The position numbers and the translations under genes are program-made. 64,000 nucleotides of DNA from an uncultured Eubacteriales bacterium (GTDB lineage Bacteria; Bacillota; Clostridia; Lachnospirales; Lachnospiraceae). Location of the stretch: the NCBI GenBank assembly GCA_900318405.1, contig ONKP01000002.1, positions 1-64,000 of the forward strand, read 5' to 3'. Positions 19,297 to 27,197 of the stretch are shown in pieces. The notes below the pieces were generated by a model. It saw only the letters and a list, made by a program, of their open reading frames with translations, was not told the DNA's origin and made no database searches. Each line of letters begins with the position of its first letter. Position 1 is the first letter of the stretch.

Positions 19297-21150
19297 TCAC
19301 GCCGGCAAATGTTCCCTGATGTCCTGTGCGATGGTTTCGGGATCCAGCCCTGCCTTTTCTCTCTGCCGTGCCACCGTCGCATGATGGATAAAAATATCCG
19401 GCACCGCCTCGATACGCACACGCACCGGCAGCTGCTCCTCACAGACAAAAGCGGCAACCTGTTCGCCGAAGCCTCCTGTGCGGACATTTTCCTCCAGCGT
19501 GACAAACAGATCATGATCGCCGGAGAGCTCTCTCAGCAGCTCTTCGTCAAACGGCTTGACAAAGCGCATATTGACAACTGTCGGATCGAAACCGTCCTTC
19601 CGCAGACTGTCCGCCACCGCACACGCCGTCTGCACCATGGAGCCGATCGCCAGAAGAGCGATTCCATGACCGCGGGAAATAACTTCCGCTCTGCCCTTCT
19701 CGACAGGTTCGCGGTGATCAGACAGCCCGTCCCAGGCCGCACCCTTCGGATAGCGAATGGCCACCGGGCCATCGGAATCAACGGCAAACTTCACCATATC
19801 TGAGAGTTCCCATTTATTTTTCGGCGCCATCACCGTCATATTCGGCATCATCGACAGATAAGACAGGTCAAAGCAGCCGTTGTGCGTCGCGCCGTCCGGT
19901 CCGACAAACCCGGCGCGGTCCACACACAGGATCACATGCAGATTCTGCAGGCATACATCATCGAGGATCTGATCATAGGCCCGCTGCAGAAAAGCAGAAT
20001 ACACGGCAACGATCGGGATCCTGCCCCCGAGTGCCAGTCCTGCGGCGAAAGTCACCGCGTGCTCCTCAGCAATACCCGTGTCAAAAAAGCGGTCCGGGAA
20101 GTGATTGGCAAACCGCTTCAGGCCTGTTCCCTCTTCCATCGCGGCCGTCACGGCGCAGACCTTCGGATTTCTGTCGCCCATCTTGACCATGACCGTTGAA
20201 AAAATATCGGTATAGGTCGTCACGCCATTGTCCAGCGGTACGCCGTTCCTCAGATCAAACGGGCTTGCCCCGTGGAATCTCTCCGGATGGTGCACGGCAG
20301 GCTGATACCCGCGTCCCTTCTGGGTGACCACGTGAACGAGAACCGGTCCTTTCATCCGCTCCGCCGTGCGGAAGGCCTCAATCATCGCCCGGATATTGTG
20401 TCCGTCGACAGGCCCGAGATAGGTGATGCCCATATCCTCGAAAAACATGCCGGGGATGACCAGCTGCTTGATGCTGTTCTTGGTCCTGCGGATCCGCATG
20501 ACAAGCTCATCGCCGCCCGGTTTTTTCTCCAGCCGCTCTTTAACGTTTTCCTTTAAATCTACATAATAGGGAGATGTCCTGAGCTGCGCCAGATAGTTAT
20601 GCATACCACCGACGTTTTTGGAAATGGACATATTGTTATCATTCAGGACAATGACGAAGTTGGTCTTCAGCTGTGCGGCATTATTCAGAGCTTCATAAGC
20701 CATGCCGCCTGTCAGCGCGCCATCGCCGATCACGGAGACCACGTGATAGTTCTCATGATTCAGATCCCGCGCACGCACGTAACCGAGCCCTGCGGAGATT
20801 GAACTGGAGCTGTGACCGGAATCCCATACATCGCAGGTGCTCTCAGACCTTCTGGGAAATCCCGAAATACCGCCTTCCTGGCGCAGTGTGTCGAACACAT
20901 CATGCCGTCCCGTCAGAATTTTATGCGTATACGACTGATGCCCGACATCCCAGATGATCTTGTCCCTGGGAAGCGTGTATACATAATGCAGTGCTATGGT
21001 CAGCTCCACCGCTCCGAGATTGGATGCCAGATGACCGCCGGTGCGGCTGACCGTCTCGATCAGCTGCCTTCGAATTTCCTTCGCAAGCTGCGGAAGATTC
21101 TCAACAGGTATTTTTTTTATGTCATTTGCTTTTTTAATCTTCTCCAGCAT
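19297..21150 (-). CDS. dxs: 1-deoxy-D-xylulose-5-phosphate synthase
   Basis: A 617-residue thiamine-diphosphate enzyme, first step of the MEP isoprenoid pathway (pyruvate plus glyceraldehyde-3-phosphate). Seen: the TPP motif VIGDGALTGGMAYEALNNA, the catalytic-region EEHAVTFAAGLA, and the C-terminal transketolase-like DRAGFVGPDGATHNGCFDLSY. Length is standard. ATG 21150 follows GGAG. It follows ispA, so isoprenoid precursor and prenyl chain enzymes are co-transcribed. Confidence 0.97.
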   Translation of the reverse strand: MLEKIKKANDIKKIPVENLPQLAKEIRRQLIETVSRTGGHLASNLGAVELTIALHYVYTLPRDKIIWDVGHQSYTHKILTGRHDVFDTLRQEGGISGFPRRSESTCDVWDSGHSSSSISAGLGYVRARDLNHENYHVVSVIGDGALTGGMAYEALNNAAQLKTNFVIVLNDNNMSISKNVGGMHNYLAQLRTSPYYVDLKENVKERLEKKPGGDELVMRIRRTKNSIKQLVIPGMFFEDMGITYLGPVDGHNIRAMIEAFRTAERMKGPVLVHVVTQKGRGYQPAVHHPERFHGASPFDLRNGVPLDNGVTTYTDIFSTVMVKMGDRNPKVCAVTAAMEEGTGLKRFANHFPDRFFDTGIAEEHAVTFAAGLALGGRIPIVAVYSAFLQRAYDQILDDVCLQNLHVILCVDRAGFVGPDGATHNGCFDLSYLSMMPNMTVMAPKNKWELSDMVKFAVDSDGPVAIRYPKGAAWDGLSDHREPVEKGRAEVISRGHGIALLAIGSMVQTACAVADSLRKDGFDPTVVNMRFVKPFDEELLRELSGDHDLFVTLEENVRTGGFGEQVAAFVCEEQLPVRVRIEAVPDIFIHHATVARQREKAGLDPETIAQDIREHLPA

Positions 21151-21199
21151 ATACCGCTCCGATCACACCCTCGCGGTGCCGGTTAGCCAAGCACCGCCA

Positions 21200-22174
21200 T
21201 CATTTCCGCCTGGACGCCAGGCGAATCAGGTATTCCCTCAAAAAACCACCGGCAGCCGGAAGGCTGTCCATCATGGCCGACGCCTCTTCTGTCAGCCGCT
21301 CTGCCTCCGCTGCCGCACCATCGGCGCCGAACAGCGTCACATATGTCGTCTTGCCGTTTTTCTCATCAGAACCGGCCGGTTTCCCGATCTCTTCGGTTGT
21401 CTCCGTCGCATCGAGAACATCATCCCGGATCTGAAAAGCAAGTCCGGCCCGTCTGCCGACCTGCTCCAGCGTGCGCACATCTGTCTCCGGCGCACCTGCG
21501 AGCACAGCACCGATCATCAGCGGCGCCTCGATCAGCGCAGCGGTCTTGTGCAGATAAATGAAGTCCAGCGTATCCCTGTCGATGGAGAGCACATTATTTT
21601 TTTCATTCTCCACATCAAGGCTCTGGCCGCCGAGCATGCCGTACATGCCGGTCTTCTGCATCAGAATGCGCAGTGCAGAGGCTGCGCGGGCTGTCCGTTC
21701 CCTGTATTTATCAGAACCTGTCTGCAGATCAGTGTCATCATGTTCATCTGAACTCTTCTGCGGACCGGCATCATTCGGTTCATCCAGCGCCTTCATCGCA
21801 GTCTCATAGGCGTAATTCAGAAGGGCGTCGCCGGATAAAATGCCAAGCGCAGGTCCGTAAACCGCATGCGTTGTTTTTCTGCCCCGCCGCCAGTCATCGT
21901 TATCGATATCCGGAAGGTCGTCATGAATAAGGGAACTGGTGTGGATCATCTCAATGGCCGCCGCAAAAGGACCGGCCAGTGTGTCGTCGCAGCCGCCGTA
22001 CATGGCGTAGCTCTGCAGCAGCAGAATCGGCCGGACGCGTTTACCGCCCGCCAGAACGCTGTACCGCATGGTCTCCGCCAGACGGCCCGGCGATGCTTTT
22101 ATTTCCGGCAGGTAACGCTCTACAGTCTGCTCTGCCTGTTCCTGCGACTTCCGCAGTTCATCATCGAAAGCCAA
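21200..22174 (-). CDS. ispA: Polyprenyl synthetase (farnesyl/geranylgeranyl diphosphate synthase)
   Basis: A 324-residue trans-prenyltransferase making C15 or C20 diphosphates. Seen: the first Asp-rich motif LIHDDLPDIDND (DDLPD at residues 85-89), GGKRVRP, and the second motif FQIRDDVLD. A TTG start at 22174 is best: AAGGAG lies nine bases upstream and the frame opens there. An Asp/Ser-rich insertion at about residues 132-160 (SSDEHDDTDLQ) is unusual. Product length cannot be decided by eye. Lies between xseB and dxs. Confidence 0.93.
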   Translation of the reverse strand: MAFDDELRKSQEQAEQTVERYLPEIKASPGRLAETMRYSVLAGGKRVRPILLLQSYAMYGGCDDTLAGPFAAAIEMIHTSSLIHDDLPDIDNDDWRRGRKTTHAVYGPALGILSGDALLNYAYETAMKALDEPNDAGPQKSSDEHDDTDLQTGSDKYRERTARAASALRILMQKTGMYGMLGGQSLDVENEKNNVLSIDRDTLDFIYLHKTAALIEAPLMIGAVLAGAPETDVRTLEQVGRRAGLAFQIRDDVLDATETTEEIGKPAGSDEKNGKTTYVTLFGADGAAAEAERLTEEASAMMDSLPAAGGFLREYLIRLASRRK

Positions 22175-22207
22175 TAAAGTCTGCTCCTTTCATCTGACCT
22201 GTTACAG

Positions 22208-22252
22208 AATACAGATGCCTGCGGATGGTTGCGGGTTGGAGGCATCTGTATA
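22208..22252. repeat. Palindromic intergenic repeat, short inverted copy (A3)
   Basis: Perfect 12-bp inverted arms (ATACAGATGCCT at 22209-22220 and 22240-22251) around GCGGATGGTTGCGGG, which is the reverse complement of the core in the other copies. So this copy is in the opposite orientation and lacks half of the core. It lies between xseB and ispA within the operon. Confidence 0.8.
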
Positions 22253-22301
22253 TCTGAATATCCTGTCAAAATCATTACCATAGACAATGACGATCTGCTG
22301 C

Positions 22302-22787
22302 TTACTGCGGAAAATCCGAGAGCTCGCCATCGTCGCTGATTACCTGCATCTTCTTTTCCACCGTATCGATTCTCTCCCGGCAGAATTTCAGCAGATCCAT
22401 GCCCTCTTTGTACAGATGGAAAGACTCCTCCAGAGGGATGTCCCGCTGCTCCAGCCTGGCTGCGAGATTATCCAGCCTGCTGAAAGCCTCCTCAAGTGTG
22501 AGTTCCCCGTCTTTTCCTGCCGCAGGCTCTTCACCGTCTCCGGATGATCTGTCTGCCGAAAGCTCTCCGGCATCATCTGATGACCCGTCTGTCGCAGCAG
22601 CCGATACAGTTTTTCTATCCGATGACACAGGAGCTGTCAGGTCGATTTTCTTCCGGCCTGCTTTTTTCCCGGCATCCGGTTCTTCACTGTCCCCAAAAGG
22701 AAGTTCTTCCTCACTCCCAAAGGGAAATTCTTCGTCATTCCCGAAAGGAATTTCCTCATCCGCTAACCATTTATCCATCACAGCCAT
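22302..22787 (-). CDS. xseB: Exodeoxyribonuclease VII small subunit, with long N-terminal extension
   Basis: A 161-residue protein (158 from the next ATG, 22778). Residues about 94-150 match XseB (LTLEEAFSRLDNLAARLEQ, PLEESFHLYKEGMDLLKFC), the small subunit of a single-strand exonuclease. XseB is normally 70-85 residues. The first 92 or so residues are acidic and low in complexity, with three related units IPFGNDEE, FPFGSEEE, LPFGDSEE. The start overlaps the xseA stop, so translational coupling fixes an early start and the extension is likely real. Confidence 0.88.
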   Translation of the reverse strand: MAVMDKWLADEEIPFGNDEEFPFGSEEELPFGDSEEPDAGKKAGRKKIDLTAPVSSDRKTVSAAATDGSSDDAGELSADRSSGDGEEPAAGKDGELTLEEAFSRLDNLAARLEQRDIPLEESFHLYKEGMDLLKFCRERIDTVEKKMQVISDDGELSDFPQ

Positions 22788-24127
22788 CCTGCCTTCCGTT
22801 CTTCTGTGCTTACGACATCCGCCTGAATCCGTCCGTCAGATACCTCTATACTGAGTCTTTCACCCTGTGCTGTCTGATGTACCGAGCGGATATTTCTGCC
22901 GTCAGCATTGCTCACATAGGCATAACCCTGCGCCAGCTTTTTCACGGGCGATAGGCCGTCGATCCTGCTCGCCAGGATCTCAAAGCGATGGGCATCTCTC
23001 TCAAAAATATGCTGCATCAGCTGTGGCAGTCTCTTCCTGAGATCCGACTGTCGCTCCTCCGCCCGCGTTTCCGCTGCCTGTGCGCCTGCCGTCATACGTC
23101 TCTCGTAGTTCGTCATCTGGCGCTCTGCCAGATCCAGCTGCTGCCGCATGGCATAATGAAAGCGGTTTTCCAGATCCGCCATGCGCTGCTGCTTTTCCCT
23201 GAGCTGACGGCCGGGACTCAGGTAACGCATGGATTTTTCCGCATGGTCCAGATGCTGCCGCGCCACCGTCAGCTTTTCTTTCATATCTCCGGTGAGGCGA
23301 TCCTGATACCCGTCAATGGTGCGAAACGTCTCACGAATATCCTCCACCGCGCGAACAGCGGCCTCTGTCGGGGTCGCCACGCGGAGATCAGCCACTTCAT
23401 CTGCTATGGTATGATCTGTTTCATGTCCCGCAGCGGAGATGACCGGCGTCTCGCAGGCGTATACAGCCCGGGCGACGCTTTCCTCATTGAACGCCCAGAG
23501 ATCCTCGATCGAACCGCCGCCGCGCCCGATGATAATGCAGTCGCAGCCGATGGCATCCAGTATCTGTATTCCGCGCACGATACTTGGTGCCGCCTCGTTC
23601 CCCTGAACAACAGCGGGATAGAGATAAATCTGTACATAGGGATTTCTCGCCAGCGCATTCCGGCGGATATCCTGAACGGCCGCACCTGTCGCCGATGTCA
23701 CGACACCGAGAACCTTTACGTGCGGCGGTATCGGCTTTTTATGACTCTGGTCGAACAGCCCTTCCTTCTCCAGCTTTGCCTTCAGCGCCAGATAACGGGC
23801 ATAGAGTTCACCCGCGCCCTGGAGTTCTACCCTGTCTGCGTACATCTGGTAACGTCCGCTCTTCTGGTAGACTCCGACCGCTCCCGTCACCACGACGCGG
23901 TCTCCGTCCTTCATCCGGAACCGGAGTCCTGCAGCCCTTTTTCCCCTGAACATCACGCAGGGAAGCTGCGCCCCATCGTCCTTCAGTGAAAAATAAATAT
24001 GGCCCGGACTCGTATACTTGCAGTTGCTGACCTCGCCCTCGACGGAAACTCTCTGCAGGGCGGGTTCCGCATCAAACAGCCCGCTGATAAACGCTGTGAG
24101 CCGGCTTACGCTGTAAACGCTGCGCAT
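22778..24127 (-). CDS. xseA: Exodeoxyribonuclease VII large subunit
   Basis: A 449-residue nuclease subunit. Seen: an N-terminal OB fold (VEGEVSNCKYTSPGHIYFSLKD), the catalytic region with VVTSATGAAVQDI, IIIGRGGGSIEDLWAFNEE, VISAAGHETDHTIAD and ATPTEAA, then a long coiled coil. The ATG at 24127 overlaps the nusB stop (TGATG), chosen over GTG 24130. Works with XseB to digest single-stranded DNA. Confidence 0.96.
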   Translation of the reverse strand: MRSVYSVSRLTAFISGLFDAEPALQRVSVEGEVSNCKYTSPGHIYFSLKDDGAQLPCVMFRGKRAAGLRFRMKDGDRVVVTGAVGVYQKSGRYQMYADRVELQGAGELYARYLALKAKLEKEGLFDQSHKKPIPPHVKVLGVVTSATGAAVQDIRRNALARNPYVQIYLYPAVVQGNEAAPSIVRGIQILDAIGCDCIIIGRGGGSIEDLWAFNEESVARAVYACETPVISAAGHETDHTIADEVADLRVATPTEAAVRAVEDIRETFRTIDGYQDRLTGDMKEKLTVARQHLDHAEKSMRYLSPGRQLREKQQRMADLENRFHYAMRQQLDLAERQMTNYERRMTAGAQAAETRAEERQSDLRKRLPQLMQHIFERDAHRFEILASRIDGLSPVKKLAQGYAYVSNADGRNIRSVHQTAQGERLSIEVSDGRIQADVVSTEERKAGWL

Positions 24128-24708
24128 CACTGCGTATCGCCCTCCTCTGAGGCTGCCTTCTCATCTTTCGTTGTGGCCGCATCCGCCTTTTCGTTTTCAA
24201 GCGTTGCAGTCTTTGCTTCCTCCGGTGCCACAGCGTCTGACTTTGCACCGTTCTCTTTATTGTCAGCTGCCGCCTGTGTCTTCCGAACGATCTCACCTAG
24301 AATACCGTTGACAAAAGCGCCGGAATTATCCTCGCCGTAGCGCTTGGCCAGCTCGACCGCCTCGTTGATGGCGACGCCCTCGGGAATATCCGGGTCATAG
24401 CGGATCTCGTAAACGGCCAGACGAAGCGCGCTCAGATCTGCGCTGCCCATATGGTTCGTCTTCCACCCTCTCGCCGTGTGATTCAGAAGGTCATCGATCT
24501 CCGGCAGCCTGTCCATAATTTTTCCGAGCTTATCCCGGATATATGCCTCATCCTCCGCTGTGACGGAAGCAGAATACTTTTCCTCCACTACACCACTCCG
24601 GAGATTATCCAGGTATACGCTGACCTGCTCCTCCATGTCCTCTCTGCTGTTGAACTGTTTCATAAAGAGCAGACGGAAAATCGTCTCTCTGATCTCGCTT
24701 CTTCTCAT
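24127..24708 (-). CDS. nusB: Transcription antitermination factor NusB
   Basis: A 193-residue protein. The NusB fold spans about residues 1-145: RRSEIRETIFRLLFMKQF, and ADLSALRLAVYEIRYD with EGVAINEAVELAKRYGEDNSGAFVNGIL (shown in part). It binds boxA RNA with NusE for rRNA antitermination. A further 45-residue Ala/Glu/Lys-rich tail (KADAATTKDEKAASEEGD) is not part of the family. It is 17 bases after the Asp23 gene and overlaps xseA. Confidence 0.94.
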   Translation of the reverse strand: MRRSEIRETIFRLLFMKQFNSREDMEEQVSVYLDNLRSGVVEEKYSASVTAEDEAYIRDKLGKIMDRLPEIDDLLNHTARGWKTNHMGSADLSALRLAVYEIRYDPDIPEGVAINEAVELAKRYGEDNSGAFVNGILGEIVRKTQAAADNKENGAKSDAVAPEEAKTATLENEKADAATTKDEKAASEEGDTQ

Positions 24709-24725
24709 CTCTGTTTACCTGCCGC

Positions 24726-25109
24726 TCACTTTGCCGCTTCAACCTGCACATCAGCCACGCTGACACTCACATCCGAAACCTGGAAATCCGTCATCTCTTC
24801 CAGCGCCGACTTTACCTTTTCCTGAACCTTCAGCGTCGTATCCGGAATATTATAGCCGTATTTCATAATGACGATCAGACGTACCGCAATCGTTCCCTCA
24901 TTGACTTCCACTTTCACACCGCGGGAGAGCGCACGCATGCCCGCCTTCGGTGCTTTCTCATGCGTAATGCCACCGGCGAGCGAATCCACGCCGTCCACCT
25001 CTGTCGCTGCGATCGCCGCAATCGCGCAGAGCACTTCATCCGCCACCTCAACGGTGCCAATGGTATGATCATCATAAACCGTATATATATTCTTATTCTT
25101 TACTGCCAT
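24726..25109 (-). CDS. Asp23/Gls24 family envelope-stress protein
   Basis: A 127-residue Asp23 family protein (YloU/AmaP-associated type). Seen: GTVEVADEVLCAIAAIAATEV, VDSLAGG, and VNEGTIAVRLIVIMKYGYN followed by LKVQEKVKSALEEMTDF. Such proteins associate with the membrane in Gram-positives; the exact role is unclear. The start at MAVKNKN follows AGGAGG. It is first in the operon leading to nusB, xseA, xseB and onward, the common Clostridia arrangement. A TATACT at 25160-25165 with TTTTCA 17 bases upstream is a possible promoter. Confidence 0.9.
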   Translation of the reverse strand: MAVKNKNIYTVYDDHTIGTVEVADEVLCAIAAIAATEVDGVDSLAGGITHEKAPKAGMRALSRGVKVEVNEGTIAVRLIVIMKYGYNIPDTTLKVQEKVKSALEEMTDFQVSDVSVSVADVQVEAAK

Positions 25110-25188
25110 GCACGTGCCTCCTTCTGCTGACGCACTATTTCTGTGGCTACTTTGCATAAAGTATACCGCAATGTGCATAAATTGAAAA

Positions 25189-25216
25189 CACCTGACTGCG
25201 ACAATCCGCCGCGGTC
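25189..25216. terminator. Hairpin downstream of prfC
   Basis: CACCTGACTGCG pairs with CGCGGTCAGGTG (12 bp, one G-T pair). On the minus strand it is followed by TTTTC-AATTT, consistent with a terminator after prfC. The stretch 25217-25403 shows no gene. Confidence 0.6.
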
Positions 25217-25403
25217 AGGTGCAATCCATTATTATTCAGCTCTATTCCATAATTACACAGGTGTATTCCATGATTGTTTATGTGAACGGTATTGTTATAC
25301 AAACGGGAAGCCACCCCATCGCGAAGTGCTCGCGTACAGTGAACATCGCAACGACAGCATATCACCACAAAGAGGGATTCATCCTGTTCACAGTGTATCG
25401 GTA

Positions 25404-27143
25404 TCAGATATACAGATACTTCCAACTCGCAACCACCCGCAGACGCCGGTGGTTAGTGAACCCGGGCAAAGCGAAGGGTGAACTTACCACCGCTGCGTCG
25501 AGGACGAGCGAGAGCGCGTTGCGAGTGGAAGTATCTGTATTCTGTAATTTCAAAACAAATCCACATTTTGGGGATATCAGCCCTTCGTTCCTGTCGAGCA
25601 CCATGCCCACCGACCAGGAATTCACAAACAGCAGCAGCGGACGGCCCTTCATGTCCACAACCTTCTTCATATCCGAAGTGCCGATAATGTTATTGAGATC
25701 CACATCATGGTAATTGCTGATCCAGCGGATATGCTCATAAGGCAGCATATCCAGTCGGATCTCACAGTTGTATTCATTCTCTATGCGGTACTTGAGAACA
25801 TCAAACTGCAGAACGCCGACGACGCCTACGATGATCTCCTCCATGCCGCCCTTCATCTCGCGGAAGATCTGAATCGCGCCTTCCTGCGCAATCTGCTCGA
25901 TGCCCTTCACGAACTGCTTGCGTTTCATGGAATCGATCAGTGTCACGCGGGCAAAATGCTCCGGCGCGAACGTCGGTATGCCCTCAAACCGGAACTTGTG
26001 TCCCGGCGTGCAGACCGTGTCTCCGATGGAAAATACACCGGGATCGAACACACCGATGATATCTCCGGCATACGCCTCGCTCACGACGTGCCTCTCGTCC
26101 GCCATCATCTGCTGGGGCTGCAGCAGGCGCATCTTGCGGTCTCCCTGCACGTGGTACACCTCGTCCTCAGCGTTGAACTTTCCCGAACAGATCCGCATGA
26201 AAGCCAGCCGGTCGCGGTGATTTTTATTCATATTGGCCTGAATTTTGAATACGAAGGCGGAAAAATAATCCGCCGTCGGCTCGATCATGCCCTGGTCAGA
26301 CTTTCTCGCCAGCGGAGGTACCGTCATCTTCAGGAAGTGGTCCAGAAACGTCTCCACGCCGAAGTTCGTCAGCGCCGATCCGAAAAATACCGGCGACAGC
26401 TTTCCGCTGTTCACCTTTTCCTGATCATAATCCTCTGCGGCGCCGTCGAGGAGCTCAAGTTCTCCCTCCAGCGTCTCCTTCTGATCCTCCGTGATCTCGT
26501 CGAGGAGATGGGGATCATCCAGCGGGATTTCCTCCTCCACACCTTCCTTCGTTCCCTTCATGGTATTGTGGAACGTCAGGACTTTCTGTGTCTCACGGTC
26601 ATATACGCCCCGGAAACTGTGCCCCGAACCGATCGGCCAGTTGATCGGACAGCAGGGAATGCCCAGTTCCTTCTCGATCTCATCGATCAGATCGAACGTA
26701 TCCCTTGCGTCGCGGTCCATCTTGTTGATAAAGGTAAAAATCGGTATGCCGCGCATTGCGCAGACTTTGAAAAGCTTTCTCGTCTGCGGCTCGACGCCCT
26801 TGCCGCCGTCAATGACCATCACCGCCGTATCGGCCGCCATCAGCGTCCGGTAAGTATCCTCGGAGAAATCCTGGTGGCCCGGCGTATCCAGCAGATTGAT
26901 GCAGCACCCGCCGTAATTAAACTGGAGCACAGAAGATGTGACAGAGATACCTCTCTGCTTCTCGATCTCCATCCAGTCCGATACGGCATGGCGAGCCGTC
27001 GCCTTGCCCTTGACCGATCCCGCCAGATTGATGGCGCCGCCGTATAGCAGAAACTTCTCTGTCAGCGTCGTTTTACCCGCATCCGGGTGTGAAATAATGG
27101 CAAACGTCCTTCTCTTGTTGATCTCTTTACTGTAATCCGTCAC
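25404..27143 (-). CDS. prfC: Peptide chain release factor 3, extended by a repeat
   Basis: A 579-residue GTPase that recycles RF1/RF2 from ribosomes. Seen: P loop SHPDAGKTTLTEK (residues about 18-30), switch region EKQRGISVTSS, DTPGHQDFSEDTYR, NKMDRDARD, then domains 2 and 3. The family is about 525-535 residues. From about residue 535 the frame runs through the repeat at 25410-25540, adding some 45 residues and ending at a TGA four bases past the element. GTG start at 27143 with AGGAG upstream. It follows glgP by 54 bases. The core call is secure; whether the tail is tolerated or functional is unknown. Confidence 0.95.
   Translation of the reverse strand: MTDYSKEINKRRTFAIISHPDAGKTTLTEKFLLYGGAINLAGSVKGKATARHAVSDWMEIEKQRGISVTSSVLQFNYGGCCINLLDTPGHQDFSEDTYRTLMAADTAVMVIDGGKGVEPQTRKLFKVCAMRGIPIFTFINKMDRDARDTFDLIDEIEKELGIPCCPINWPIGSGHSFRGVYDRETQKVLTFHNTMKGTKEGVEEEIPLDDPHLLDEITEDQKETLEGELELLDGAAEDYDQEKVNSGKLSPVFFGSALTNFGVETFLDHFLKMTVPPLARKSDQGMIEPTADYFSAFVFKIQANMNKNHRDRLAFMRICSGKFNAEDEVYHVQGDRKMRLLQPQQMMADERHVVSEAYAGDIIGVFDPGVFSIGDTVCTPGHKFRFEGIPTFAPEHFARVTLIDSMKRKQFVKGIEQIAQEGAIQIFREMKGGMEEIIVGVVGVLQFDVLKYRIENEYNCEIRLDMLPYEHIRWISNYHDVDLNNIIGTSDMKKVVDMKGRPLLLFVNSWSVGMVLDRNEGLISPKCGFVLKLQNTDTSTRNALSLVLDAAVVSSPFALPGFTNHRRLRVVASWKYLYI
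25410..25540. repeat. Palindromic intergenic repeat, long copy inside prfC (A4)
   Basis: A 131-base copy with near-perfect 23-bp arms (ATACAGATACTTCCA... and complement) and the shared core GCAGACGCCGGTGGTTAG, plus about 40 extra bases in the middle compared with the copy at 9106. The inner AACCACC/GGTGGTT pair is stronger here. The entire element lies in frame within the prfC 3' end. Confidence 0.85.
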
Positions 27144-27197
27144 CTGCAGCTCCTGCCTGTCCGTTTCCGATCTGCTTTACGCGCAGCGCCCGGAAGC

